From Planctomycetota bacterium (GTDB lineage: Bacteria; Planctomycetota; UBA1135; GCA-002686595): a stretch of DNA of 64,000 nucleotides. The stretch spans positions 186,001 through 250,000 of the forward strand of contig JABABA010000001.1 in assembly GCA_014238415.1 (NCBI GenBank), read 5' to 3'. Under the pieces are notes generated by a model. That model saw only the letters and a program-made list of their open reading frames with translations. It did not search any database and was not told the origin of the DNA. This document shows, one piece after another, positions 1 to 9,600 of the stretch; positions within the stretch are counted from its first letter, which is position 1; every line of letters starts with the position of its first letter. Both the position numbers and the translations under genes were made by a program.

Positions 1-515
1 ACAATCGGGCGAGCAAGACTGCCCGCAGCGTTGAGGGCTGAAATCTGTCGTTCCGCCTCTGCCTTCTGTTCTTCGTCATGAAAGAAAATCACCGAGCGGT
101 ACTGGGGGCCGGCATCACCTCCCTGGCGGTCCATGGAGGTGGGATCATGCAGTTTCCAGAACCACTCAAGGATTGTGCCCGCGCTGATCTTGGAGGGGTC
201 GTAGGTCAGTTGGGTGACCTCCACATGGCCGCTCTGCTTGCTGCAGACCTGGGCGTAGGTGGGATTCTCGATGTGGCCTCCCATGTACCCAGAAACCGCA
301 TCCAGGATTCCGTCCAGTTGTTCGTAGACCGCTTCGGTACACCAAAAACAACCCGCTCCCAAACTCAGGGTCTGGGCTTCTGCCTGTGGGGTCTGGCCTT
401 CAGTCTGGGCCTGGGGAGCATCCTTAGGATCTTGCATGGTGGTAGGCGTAGCTGACCTGGATTCGGAGCCAGTGCAGGCTGCCAAGAGGGTAAGAGAAAG
501 CATCAGGACACGCAT
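1..515 (-). CDS. msrA: Peptide-methionine (S)-S-oxide reductase MsrA, lipoprotein-type signal; C-terminus cut by window edge
   Basis: Reverse-complement reading from ATG at 515: MRVLMLSLTLLAACTGSES...LSLGAGCFWCTEAVYEQLDGILDAVSGYMGGHIENPTYAQVCSKQSGHVEVTQLTYDP; GCFWC active-site motif and lipobox LLAAC. Absent from ORF track because it has no stop inside the window. Confidence 0.93.
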   Translation of the reverse strand, partial: MRVLMLSLTLLAACTGSESRSATPTTMQDPKDAPQAQTEGQTPQAEAQTLSLGAGCFWCTEAVYEQLDGILDAVSGYMGGHIENPTYAQVCSKQSGHVEVTQLTYDPSKISAGTILEWFWKLHDPTSMDRQGGDAGPQYRSVIFFHDEEQKAEAERQISALNAAGSLARPI

Positions 516-536
516 GTCTCCCATCCTAGCCCCTGA

Positions 537-1557
537 TCAGGGTCTTGCCCAGCGACGGTGTAGGAAGACCGCGAGGACCAACAGCAAGCCCATTCCAGAC
601 CACCACAGGATCTTCTCCGCCAGACTTGGAATCTGGGAATCTTCTGGCCCCTGCCGAGAAGCCTCCCCCAGCACGTTCACGTGAATGCCTGGCAGGCGCT
701 CCTCGTGAAATCGCCCCGTGAGGGGATCGAATACATGCAGAGCAAAGGCCGGAATCTCCAGAGGACCGAGTCCCGTTGGAACCAGGCTGTAGAGCCACAG
801 GACGCAGTCCTCTTGGACCTCCACCCCAGTGAACGTGAAACGCGCACGTTGGCTGCCTTCCCAATGGGGAGGCTTGCCAGGATCACCATCGCCGCAAACG
901 AGGATCTCGAGAGGCAGTTTGACCCCGTCCAATACCGTCGGTGGTGGACCTCGTTCCAGGTGCAGACTGAACCGTCCAAGAGCCCCACTCCAAGCCGGAT
1001 CTCGACCCAGTTCTGGAATGCTGTTCACCACCAAAGGTGCCAGCCCTGCTGCCAGCCTGTGTTGAGTCCCTGGAGCAATCCCGAGCACCCCCGAGGTACC
1101 AGAGATGGCGGGTTTGAGGGCATAGGAAACGGCCACTGGAGGGAACTCTATGGTCCCGGGTCGATCCGGAATCCAACTCACATCCAGGGACAAGCGAGCT
1201 TGGAGTCTGCCGTCCAAACCACTGAGCTGCTCAAATTGGAGTTGCTCCACTTCCCCATTGAGCACGACCTCGGCCAGAGCTCCGTCTCCAGGAATCCGCA
1301 CCACCGGGCCCGCCCGTTGTTCATCGAACCAGGGCACAGACCAGTCCAGAGGCACCTCCACAGAACGGGCAAACAACTGGGTCAGGCCCGAGCGAATAAG
1401 ATCCAAAGGCCCTTCCAGAACCACCCTGAGACGGCAGCTCTGACCCACATAGAGAGTCTCCTGGGGGCCTTCGATACGCAGTTCAAGTGAATCCGCCGCC
1501 TGAACTGGCGAAGCCAAGAAAGGGCCGAACAGGAAGAACAACTGGCTGAGGCCCATG
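537..1557 (-). CDS. BatD-like (oxygen tolerance-like) exported, membrane-anchored protein
   Basis: Signal peptide MGLSQLFFLFGPFLASPVQA; internal GALGRFSLHLE... and PTGLGPLEIPAFALHVFDPLTGRFHEE resemble BatD repeats; C-terminal TM followed by RRWARP. Start reassigned to 1557. Confidence 0.55.
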
Positions 1558-1599
1558 GTCCCCAGTATAGCGCGACGCCAGACGCTATCCTCTAGGGCG

Positions 1600-3876
1600 A
1601 TGCAATTCACCTCTCCCAATCTGATCGCCACCGGAGCACTGTTCTCCTACCTGCTGAGCTCTGCTGCCCTCGCGTCCATATCCACGCAGGGCCAGTCCCA
1701 GGACGCCCAGGGCAGCGTCTCACGGGAAGAAATGTGGGCCGCCCCTACGACAGAGGATTGGGCCAAGCCCTGCCTGATTCCTTGGCAGCGCAATTTCAAT
1801 GATGCCTTGGCCGTGTCCTTGCGCACGGGCCGAGCGATCCTGGTGTGCGTCAACATGGACGGGGAAATCGCCAGCGAACACTATGCGGGCGTGCGTTACC
1901 GGAGCCAGGAAATCGCCGACCTCTACGAACCCTATGTGACAGTAATCGCTTCGGTCTATCGTCATACGCCACGGGACCATGATGAACAGGGCCAGCGCAT
2001 TCTCTGCCCCCGTTTTGGCAGCGTGACATGCGGCGAGCACATTGCCATAGAGCCGATCCTCTACGAGCAGTACTTTGATGGCACCCGGGTCTCCCCGCGC
2101 CACATCATGATCGAGCTGGACAAGCAAGAGGTCTACGATGTGTACTACGCCTTCGACACGGCATCGGTGTTCACGCGCATTCGCACGGGGATCAGTCAAC
2201 GGGTGATCAAGCCGAATCCTGAACCAAAGGGAGATCGAGCCCTGCAGGAACGGCTGGCCAGCCATGACCAGGCCGATCGGACGTTTGTCGAAACGCACTA
2301 CACCACGGGAGACAAGAAAGTCCGCAAGGATATGCTGCTCAAAGCCCAGGTCCTGGGTTCCAAGGCTCCTTTGCAGCTGCTGCGTCTGGCGCTGTTTGGC
2401 CTGGATACAGAACTCGCATCCCTGGCGCGACAGTCCCTCGCAGTCAGTGAGAACCCCGCCGCCATCGACCTGATCACCCTGGCCCTGGGAGTGCCCATGC
2501 CCGCGGTAGAGCGGGAGAGCTTGCTGCTGGCCCTCGAGCGCCTGGGCGCCACGGACCCACGAGGAAAGACCCTCGCGGTGGTTCATAGGGGGCTGGGCAG
2601 TGAATCGGCCAGTCTGGACGCCGCCCGCTGGAACGAGTCGCTGAGGCAGGTCGCACCGGAAGCTCCCCGGCCTGCCCCTGAGGAACGCCGCAGGGCAGTA
2701 GAAGCCCGGGTCTCCTATGCATCCGCTGTTGCCGGTACACAACCGGATGATGCGACAGCGCAACTTGAACTGGCCGAGGCCTTGTTGGCCATGGCGTTGG
2801 ATCCTGCGGCCCTGTGGACCCCCTGGAACAGTCGCGGTCAGGTGAAACGATTGAACGCTTTACGCTTCAAAGACGCAGAGGCGGCAACCGAGAACGCAAT
2901 TGAAGGCGGGCTCGTCAACTGGCGGACGGATACGGCCCTGGCCCTTTGCAAGTGGTATCTCGGGCACCCAGCCGAAGCCCACAAATTTGCCACCAAAGCA
3001 GTCGCTGATATTCCACCGGGTCAACAGTCCTGGAATGCAATGGCCGTACTGTCTCTGTTTGCCCACGGCCGCAAACAGGCCATCAACGAAGCCACCCTGA
3101 GAGGCAATGATTGGCCGCCCGAATGGCTGGCGGACATTCACGCGGCATACGGAGTTCTCGCCAGCCACCCCGAAGCCAACGCCCAGCATGTGATTGACCA
3201 TTACGATTTCCTGCTGGACCTCGGCGCCAACACGCCAGCGCAACAAACTCTCGAGGCGGGACTGACACGCTTTCACTCTTCACCGCCCTTGCATCAACGT
3301 CTGCGCGCTTTCTTGCTGCGCGCTGGCGGTCCCCTTCGCCTTGAAGAACACTACCGCAACCGTGCGCAGCAACCCAGTGCTGGAGAGCACCGCGACTGGT
3401 TCGCCGCCCAGGCTTCCGTGATTGCGGCAGAGGTCTGGCGCACGGCTCCCGCACCCGAAGCCCAGGCCGCGGCACAGGGCGAGGCCCTAGCGGCCTATTT
3501 ACGCGCGGAAGAATCCTACGCTGCCTGGATAGAGCGGCATCCCAGTCAGGCAGATTCTGCCCTGCATTTCATCATGCTTTCCATGGCAGGACGCGGGCGG
3601 GTACTAACCAACCAGGGGAACCTGAGCGAGGGCAGCGCTCTGCTGATCGAGGCAATTGCACTACGCCCTTTGTCTGCCGCCAGCCCAGACGGCCTGGGGA
3701 TCAGTCCAGTCAACACAATACGAGAACTCCTGCGTAGGGCCAGGGCCCAGGACCAGCCGAAGCTGGTGCAAGATATGAGCGATGCCTTGGAACGCCTGCA
3801 AGCCCTGGATCCGGCCCTGCTTGACGTGCTGCCCAATGAACGGGGCGGTCCCCGTTTTCCGCGGCGACGGCGTTAG
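1600..3876 (+). CDS. Exported protein with thioredoxin-like N-terminal region and TPR-like helical repeats
   Basis: Start reassigned to MQFTSPNLIATGALFSYLLSSAALA; RNFNDALAVSLRTGRAILVCVNMDGEIASEHYAG resembles a thioredoxin-fold region; Ala-rich helical repeats after it. Confidence 0.7.
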   Translation: MQFTSPNLIATGALFSYLLSSAALASISTQGQSQDAQGSVSREEMWAAPTTEDWAKPCLIPWQRNFNDALAVSLRTGRAILVCVNMDGEIASEHYAGVRYRSQEIADLYEPYVTVIASVYRHTPRDHDEQGQRILCPRFGSVTCGEHIAIEPILYEQYFDGTRVSPRHIMIELDKQEVYDVYYAFDTASVFTRIRTGISQRVIKPNPEPKGDRALQERLASHDQADRTFVETHYTTGDKKVRKDMLLKAQVLGSKAPLQLLRLALFGLDTELASLARQSLAVSENPAAIDLITLALGVPMPAVERESLLLALERLGATDPRGKTLAVVHRGLGSESASLDAARWNESLRQVAPEAPRPAPEERRRAVEARVSYASAVAGTQPDDATAQLELAEALLAMALDPAALWTPWNSRGQVKRLNALRFKDAEAATENAIEGGLVNWRTDTALALCKWYLGHPAEAHKFATKAVADIPPGQQSWNAMAVLSLFAHGRKQAINEATLRGNDWPPEWLADIHAAYGVLASHPEANAQHVIDHYDFLLDLGANTPAQQTLEAGLTRFHSSPPLHQRLRAFLLRAGGPLRLEEHYRNRAQQPSAGEHRDWFAAQASVIAAEVWRTAPAPEAQAAAQGEALAAYLRAEESYAAWIERHPSQADSALHFIMLSMAGRGRVLTNQGNLSEGSALLIEAIALRPLSAASPDGLGISPVNTIRELLRRARAQDQPKLVQDMSDALERLQALDPALLDVLPNERGGPRFPRRRR

Positions 3877-3951
3877 GACCCCGAACAGCCCCATCCAGAA
3901 AACAGGGAAAGGAGCGCGGGATCTTGGCATCCTGCACTCCTTCTTGAATGG

Positions 3952-4024
3952 CTCCCCGAGCAAGACTCGAACTTGCGACAAATCGGTTAACAGCCGATTG
4001 CTCTACCAACTGAGCTATCGGGGA
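3952..4024 (-). tRNA. tRNA-Asn (anticodon GTT)
   Basis: Minus strand TCCCCGA TA GCTC AGTTGGTA GAGC A ATCGG CTGTTAA CCGAT TTGTC GCAAG TTCGAGT CTTGC TCGGGGA G: full cloverleaf, all stems pair, GTT anticodon. Confidence 0.97.
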
Positions 4025-4272
4025 AGGTGCGCAAAGAGTATTGCCCAAGCGGAGCGAGTCAAGCGGGGCGCAAAGAACTTTTTGGCACAGGCTCGGATTG
4101 GGAGAGATCTGGACTCCCTGGAGGCCAGATTGGAGGCCACAGGGGGCTGGAACGGTCCTTGGGCTGCGGTGGACATGAATCGGCCACGGACATGACAAGA
4201 AACTTGGCATGCTGGGGCCCAGCGGGCCTCGCGCCCGACAACCCTACCCCCCGGAAACCTCTTCAACTGACC

Positions 4273-6834
4273 ATGAAACTCTTCTCCCTTTTGACTTTCA
4301 CGCTCTTGATCCCAAACCTCCAGGCCAACGCCCAGGACGTGGTCTTTCCCCTGGAAACAGTCGGCCGCGAGGCTGCCCTGGACGGTCTGATCCTCGAGCC
4401 GGATCTGGCTGGAGTTGCGGAACTCTTGACCTACCAGACAGTTCGTATGACGCAGGTGCCCCTTTCCAGTGGCGGACTGGTCAGCGTGGATCTTGAGCGC
4501 CTTTCGGTCGCACGCCACGAGTTCGGCCTGCATGTGAACGGCGTACCGACCCCGGGACTGATCGAAAACCTGGGCCTGTCCGTCTGGAAGGGAACGGTCG
4601 TGGGCGCAACCGACAGCGATGTAATGCTGGCCTTTGCTCCCTATGGCTGCCGCGGTTGGATCAAGATCGGAGGGGAGTTGACTCACCTGATGCCCCAACC
4701 GGACGCCAATGGAGACTGGGGAGCGGGTCATGTCCTTCTGCTCACTGAAGAGGCCCTCAACTCACGAGGCTTTGCACTGGACGGAGACTGCTCCACCGCC
4801 ATTCAACCCAATGCGGGGAGTTCTTTCATCAGCAACCCCGGCGGGTTCGCTCCGCCCCAGGGGGCCCCCGGGGCCTGCAGTATGCGCGTCTGCCCGGTAG
4901 CCATCGAATGCGACGACCAGCTCTATGACATTTTCGGAGACCTGAACGCGGCCACGACCTACGTGACCACCCTGTGGTCCTTTATCGGCGACCGCTATGA
5001 AACTCAAGCCAACACGGTCCTGACTCATCCCTACTTGAACATCCCGACTCTCGGCAACGATCCCTGGACCACCCAAGAAACGGGCGGCAACAGCGTTGAT
5101 CTGCTCTATGAGTTTCAAGCTGCCTGGGTTGGCAACATTCCCAACGGCTGTGTCACCGCTCACTTCATGTCGGGGGCCGCACTCGGCGGAGGAGTCGCCT
5201 GGCTGGGCGTGCTTTGCAACGACACCTTCAACTTCGCCGTATCCGGCAACATCGGCGCCGGGGTCAACTTCCCAGTGGTCCAGCAGCCGTCCAACTGGGA
5301 CTTCATGGTCTGTGCCCACGAACTGGGGCACAACTTCAACAGTCCCCACACTCACGACTTCTGCCCTCCCTTGGACGAGTGCGCCCCGTCGGGATACTTT
5401 GGATCCTGCCAGACCCAACAGGTATGCACCAGCGCAGGCACGATCATGTCCTATTGCCATCTGTGCTCCGGAGGCACAGCAAACATAACCACCTTCTTCC
5501 ATCCCACGGCGGCGGGGGTCATGACACAACACGCGATCGCCTGCCTGGACACCTATGTAGATGCCAGCGCGGATGCCCCCAGCATCCTGGTTCCGGGTGT
5601 ACCCACCCCAGTAACCCTGACCACTACTGCAACCCCGACCAGCCCACCGAGTCTGCACTACAGCGCCACTGGCACGGGCTTCCAGGCGATCAGCATGACA
5701 CCCGGTGCCCCAGGAACCTGGAGCGCTGACATTCCCGCTGCGGCCTGCAGCGACACTCCTGCCTTCTATTACAGCTTGGACGATCCCTCCTGCGGCCTTA
5801 TCTTTCTCCCCGCAGGTGCCCCCGCTGCGGTCTACACGGCCCTGGTAGGAAACTCCATCACTTCGGTCTTTGATGACTGCGAGGTCCCAAGTGGCTGGAC
5901 AGCTGGTGTGCCAGGAGATGATGCAACCACAGGGATCTGGGAGCGTGTCAGCCCCGAGGGAACTCAAGCCGCCCCCGGAACGGACCACTCGCCCAGCGGA
6001 ACCCAATGCTGGGTGACTGGCCAGGGCGCGCCCGGCGGATCACTAGGTGCGGACGACGTAGACGGTGGGAGCACAACCTTGCTGACGCCGATTTATGACC
6101 TGACCGGGGGCAGCAACCCACTCATCTCCTACTGGCGCTGGTACTCCAACGACACCGGAGGCAGCCCCGCAGCGGACACCATGAATGTGGACATCTCCGA
6201 TGACGGGGGCGCATCCTGGGTGTCTCTGGAAGTTGTCGGGCCCACACAGGACTCCAGCGGGGGCTGGATCGAGGCGATCTTCACCCTGACCGATTTTGTC
6301 AATATCACATCTCAGGTACAGCTCAGGTTCGTGGCCAGCGACTTGGGAGGCGGTTCAATTGTGGAGGCGGCTATCGATGATCTTTGGATCAAGGATGTCT
6401 CCTGCAACTCTTCGGTGGGCGCGAACTACTGCACACCAGCAGTGTCCAACTCCAGCGGCTTGCCGGCAGGCATTGGCGGAACCGGGAGCGATGTGGCCAT
6501 GGCCAACAACCTGACCCTGACCGTGAGCGATCTGCCCAACGGACAATTCAGCTATTTCATCGCCAGCCAGAGTCAAGGAACCACCCCCAACCCGGGTGGC
6601 AGCCAAGGGGTGTTGTGCCTGGGTGCGCCGATTGCACGCTTCAATGCCAGTGTGCTGGTTGTCAGCGGAGGTCAGGTGAGCTTGAGTCCGGATCTGGGCC
6701 AGGTACCCCTGCCCCCTACATTCGCCCACACGGTTGTGGCGGGTGAGAGCTGGAACTTCCAGCTCTGGTTCCGGGACAACAACCCAGGCCCGACAAGCAA
6801 TTTCAGCGACGGGCTGACGATCACATTCCAGTGA
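4273..6834 (+). CDS. Secreted zinc metalloprotease (metzincin-like, HExxHxxxxxH) with C-terminal exported-protein module
   Basis: Start reassigned to MKLFSLLTFTLLIPNLQANAQ; VCAHELGHNFNSPHTHDFCPPLDEC ... GTIMSYC (zinc motif and Met-turn). Confidence 0.88.
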   Translation: MKLFSLLTFTLLIPNLQANAQDVVFPLETVGREAALDGLILEPDLAGVAELLTYQTVRMTQVPLSSGGLVSVDLERLSVARHEFGLHVNGVPTPGLIENLGLSVWKGTVVGATDSDVMLAFAPYGCRGWIKIGGELTHLMPQPDANGDWGAGHVLLLTEEALNSRGFALDGDCSTAIQPNAGSSFISNPGGFAPPQGAPGACSMRVCPVAIECDDQLYDIFGDLNAATTYVTTLWSFIGDRYETQANTVLTHPYLNIPTLGNDPWTTQETGGNSVDLLYEFQAAWVGNIPNGCVTAHFMSGAALGGGVAWLGVLCNDTFNFAVSGNIGAGVNFPVVQQPSNWDFMVCAHELGHNFNSPHTHDFCPPLDECAPSGYFGSCQTQQVCTSAGTIMSYCHLCSGGTANITTFFHPTAAGVMTQHAIACLDTYVDASADAPSILVPGVPTPVTLTTTATPTSPPSLHYSATGTGFQAISMTPGAPGTWSADIPAAACSDTPAFYYSLDDPSCGLIFLPAGAPAAVYTALVGNSITSVFDDCEVPSGWTAGVPGDDATTGIWERVSPEGTQAAPGTDHSPSGTQCWVTGQGAPGGSLGADDVDGGSTTLLTPIYDLTGGSNPLISYWRWYSNDTGGSPAADTMNVDISDDGGASWVSLEVVGPTQDSSGGWIEAIFTLTDFVNITSQVQLRFVASDLGGGSIVEAAIDDLWIKDVSCNSSVGANYCTPAVSNSSGLPAGIGGTGSDVAMANNLTLTVSDLPNGQFSYFIASQSQGTTPNPGGSQGVLCLGAPIARFNASVLVVSGGQVSLSPDLGQVPLPPTFAHTVVAGESWNFQLWFRDNNPGPTSNFSDGLTITFQ

Positions 6835-6862
6835 TCTGAATAGGCCTACGGCACCTCATCAA

Positions 6863-6901
6863 GCGCCCCCAGATCGCCCCTCTCGGGTGATCTGGGGGCG
6901 C
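6863..6901. terminator. 13-bp perfect inverted repeat, candidate transcription terminator between the two metalloprotease genes
   Basis: GCGCCCCCAGATC (6863-6875) pairs with GATCTGGGGGCGC (6889-6901), 13-nt loop; no strong T-tract follows. Confidence 0.6.
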
Positions 6902-7017
6902 ACCTGTTCAGGGCTGCGTTCTTGGCCTCGCTGCGCTGGTCGGGGGGTGTCTCACTTTGGGAGCCGTACCAACTTTCGTGGATCCGGTATGCTCTATGCA
7001 ATCCCCACCGTCAGCAG

Positions 7018-9582
7018 ATGAAACCAATCCTATCCCTGATTCTCGCGGGCTTGATAGCCCATACCGCCCAGGCATCACAGACCCTCGACTTCCCCCTCGA
7101 GCACGTCGGCCGTGATTCTGTCACCGGCGGCCTGATTCTCACCCCGGACCTGATCGAGATCGCGGAATTGCTGTCCAACCAGACCCTGCGCATGGAGGGC
7201 GTGCCCCTGACTGATGGGCGCGTGGTGAGTTTGGATCTGGAACGACTCTCGATTGATCGCCATCGATTTGGTCTGCATGTGGACGGGGTAGCGGCGCCCG
7301 GGCTCATAGAGAGCCTGGACATTTCGGTCTGGAAGGGCGTTGTTGTAGGGCAGCCCAGCAGCGATGTAATGCTGGCCTTCGCGCCTCACGGCTGTCACGG
7401 CTGGATCAAGGCCGGTGCTGAGACAACACACCTCATGCCCCGGCCCGATGCCAGGGGAAACTGGGCAGCGGGTCACTGCCTCCTGGTCACAGAGACCATG
7501 TTGAATGATCGCGGGCACGCGCCACAAATCGAATGCGCGGCTGTCGCCCCTCCGGGATCGAACATTTCCACGATCCAATCCCAAGCCGCCAACACGGATC
7601 CCCCGCTTGAGTCAGGAGGCACCTGCTACGTCAGGACCGGCAGTGTGGCGATCGAATGCGATGATCAGTTTTTTGCGCTGTTCAACGACCTGAACGCGGC
7701 GACCACCTATGCGGTCAGCCTATGGACCTTCATAGGGGACCGCTTTGCAACACAGGTCAATACGATCCTGACGCACCCATACCTGAACATACCCACCCAG
7801 GGCAATGACCCCTGGACCTCCCAGGACAACGGAGGCACGAGCTCGGATCTACTTACCGAATTTCAAGCCGCCTGGGTAGGGAACATCCCCAACGACTGCA
7901 CCACAGCGCATTTCATGTCGGGCGCCATCCTCACTGGTGGAGTGGCCTGGGTCAGCGTTATTTGCGGCGGAAACTACAACTTCGCGGTTTCCGGGAATCT
8001 GTTTGGGGGAGTCCAATTTCCCGTGCTGCAGCAACCATTGAACTGGGACTTCTTTGTCTGCGCGCACGAACTGGGGCACAACTTCGGAAGCATCCACACC
8101 CATGAATTCTGTCCGCCACTGGACGAGTGCGCCCCACCGCCATTCTTCGGTGGCTGCCACAACCAGCAGGTCTGCAGCAATCAGGGCACGATCATGTCCT
8201 ACTGCTTTTATTGTCCGGGGCGCACCAGCAACATCACCACCTACTTCCATACGGTTACGGCTTCGATCATGCGGCAGGAAGCAGCAGATTGTCTGGACAT
8301 CTATGCGTCCGTCACTGCGGATTCGCCCCAGTTGCTGACCCCGGGAATGCCCACGGCAGTGACCCTGACGACCAATCTGGCGCCCTCTTCTCCTCCGACC
8401 CTGCACTACGACGCAACAGGCAGCGGTTATCAGCCGATTCCCATGTCATCTTCAGGCCCCGATACCTGGACCGCCGATCTGCCTGCAGGCACCTGCGGAG
8501 ACACCCCTGCGTACTACTACAGTCTGGACGACCCCGTTTGCGGCGGTGTCACGCTGCCGGGGGGCGCCCCGTGGATCGTCTACACCGCCAATGTGGGCTA
8601 TCCCGCTCCCTTTGTGGTGGATGACCTCGAAAGCCCAAGCGGCTGGACCGTGGGCAGTCCCAGCGACGACGCCAGCGAAGGAATCTGGGAACTCGTGGAC
8701 CCCGAAGGCACGATTGCTCAACCCGGTGATGACCACACGGCCCTGGGTACGCACTGCTGGGTCACCGGCCAGGGGGTTCCGGGGGGGGCACCAGACAGCG
8801 CCGATGTGGACGGGGGGACCACCACTCTCTTCTCGCCGATCTATGATCTGAGCACAGCAAGCGCAGCGCGCGTCTCCTACTGGCACTGGTTCTCGAACGA
8901 CACGGGGCCCCATCCAATCCAGGACACCCTCAAGGTGAAGTTCTCCAATAACGGAGGTGCCAGCTGGGCTTTTCTGGAGACCATTGGCCCCACGCAAGAT
9001 TCCAGCGGAGGCTGGGTGCAATCAACTTTCTACCTGAGCGACTACCTGCCCCTCACGGGCCAAATGCAGCTGACCTTTATAGTCAGCGATCTGGTCAACG
9101 ACTCTACAGTCGAGGCCGCCATCGATGACCTCCGGATCGAGACCCTTGAATGCACGACCAGCGTGGGGGCCAATTACTGCACTCCTGCTACAGCAAACTC
9201 TACCGGGCAATCGGCCAGCATCGCAGGTGTCGGAACCGCCTCCGCCCTGGACAACAACCTGACTCTGACCGTCAGTGATCTTCCCAACGGACAGTTCAGC
9301 TACTTCGTTGCCAGTCAAACCCAGGGCAATACCCCCAATCCGGGCGGCAGCCAAGGCGTGTTGTGCCTTGGGTCGCCCATTGCCCGCTTCAATGCCAGCG
9401 TTCTGGTCGTCAGTGGCGGACAGGTGAACCTGGCAGTGGACCTGACAGCAGTGCCCTTGCCCCCTACCTTCTCCCATTCGGTGGTGCCCGGAGAATCCTG
9501 GAACTTCCAGCTGTGGTTCCGGGACAACAACCCGGGCGCAACCAGCAACTTCAGTGATGGATTGGCGGTGACGTTCCAGTGA
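7018..9582 (+). CDS. Secreted zinc metalloprotease, tandem paralogue of 4273-6834
   Basis: Start reassigned to MKPILSLILAGLIAHTAQA; FVCAHELGHNFGSIHTHEFCPPLDEC ... GTIMSYC; colinear with upstream paralogue along its length. Confidence 0.88.
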   Translation: MKPILSLILAGLIAHTAQASQTLDFPLEHVGRDSVTGGLILTPDLIEIAELLSNQTLRMEGVPLTDGRVVSLDLERLSIDRHRFGLHVDGVAAPGLIESLDISVWKGVVVGQPSSDVMLAFAPHGCHGWIKAGAETTHLMPRPDARGNWAAGHCLLVTETMLNDRGHAPQIECAAVAPPGSNISTIQSQAANTDPPLESGGTCYVRTGSVAIECDDQFFALFNDLNAATTYAVSLWTFIGDRFATQVNTILTHPYLNIPTQGNDPWTSQDNGGTSSDLLTEFQAAWVGNIPNDCTTAHFMSGAILTGGVAWVSVICGGNYNFAVSGNLFGGVQFPVLQQPLNWDFFVCAHELGHNFGSIHTHEFCPPLDECAPPPFFGGCHNQQVCSNQGTIMSYCFYCPGRTSNITTYFHTVTASIMRQEAADCLDIYASVTADSPQLLTPGMPTAVTLTTNLAPSSPPTLHYDATGSGYQPIPMSSSGPDTWTADLPAGTCGDTPAYYYSLDDPVCGGVTLPGGAPWIVYTANVGYPAPFVVDDLESPSGWTVGSPSDDASEGIWELVDPEGTIAQPGDDHTALGTHCWVTGQGVPGGAPDSADVDGGTTTLFSPIYDLSTASAARVSYWHWFSNDTGPHPIQDTLKVKFSNNGGASWAFLETIGPTQDSSGGWVQSTFYLSDYLPLTGQMQLTFIVSDLVNDSTVEAAIDDLRIETLECTTSVGANYCTPATANSTGQSASIAGVGTASALDNNLTLTVSDLPNGQFSYFVASQTQGNTPNPGGSQGVLCLGSPIARFNASVLVVSGGQVNLAVDLTAVPLPPTFSHSVVPGESWNFQLWFRDNNPGATSNFSDGLAVTFQ

Positions 9583-9600
9583 AACCAGCCGGGAACGAGC

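Noticed and set aside
4762-6006. 414-aa minus-strand ORF
   Set aside because: Antisense to the metalloprotease gene whose HExxH motif is clear.
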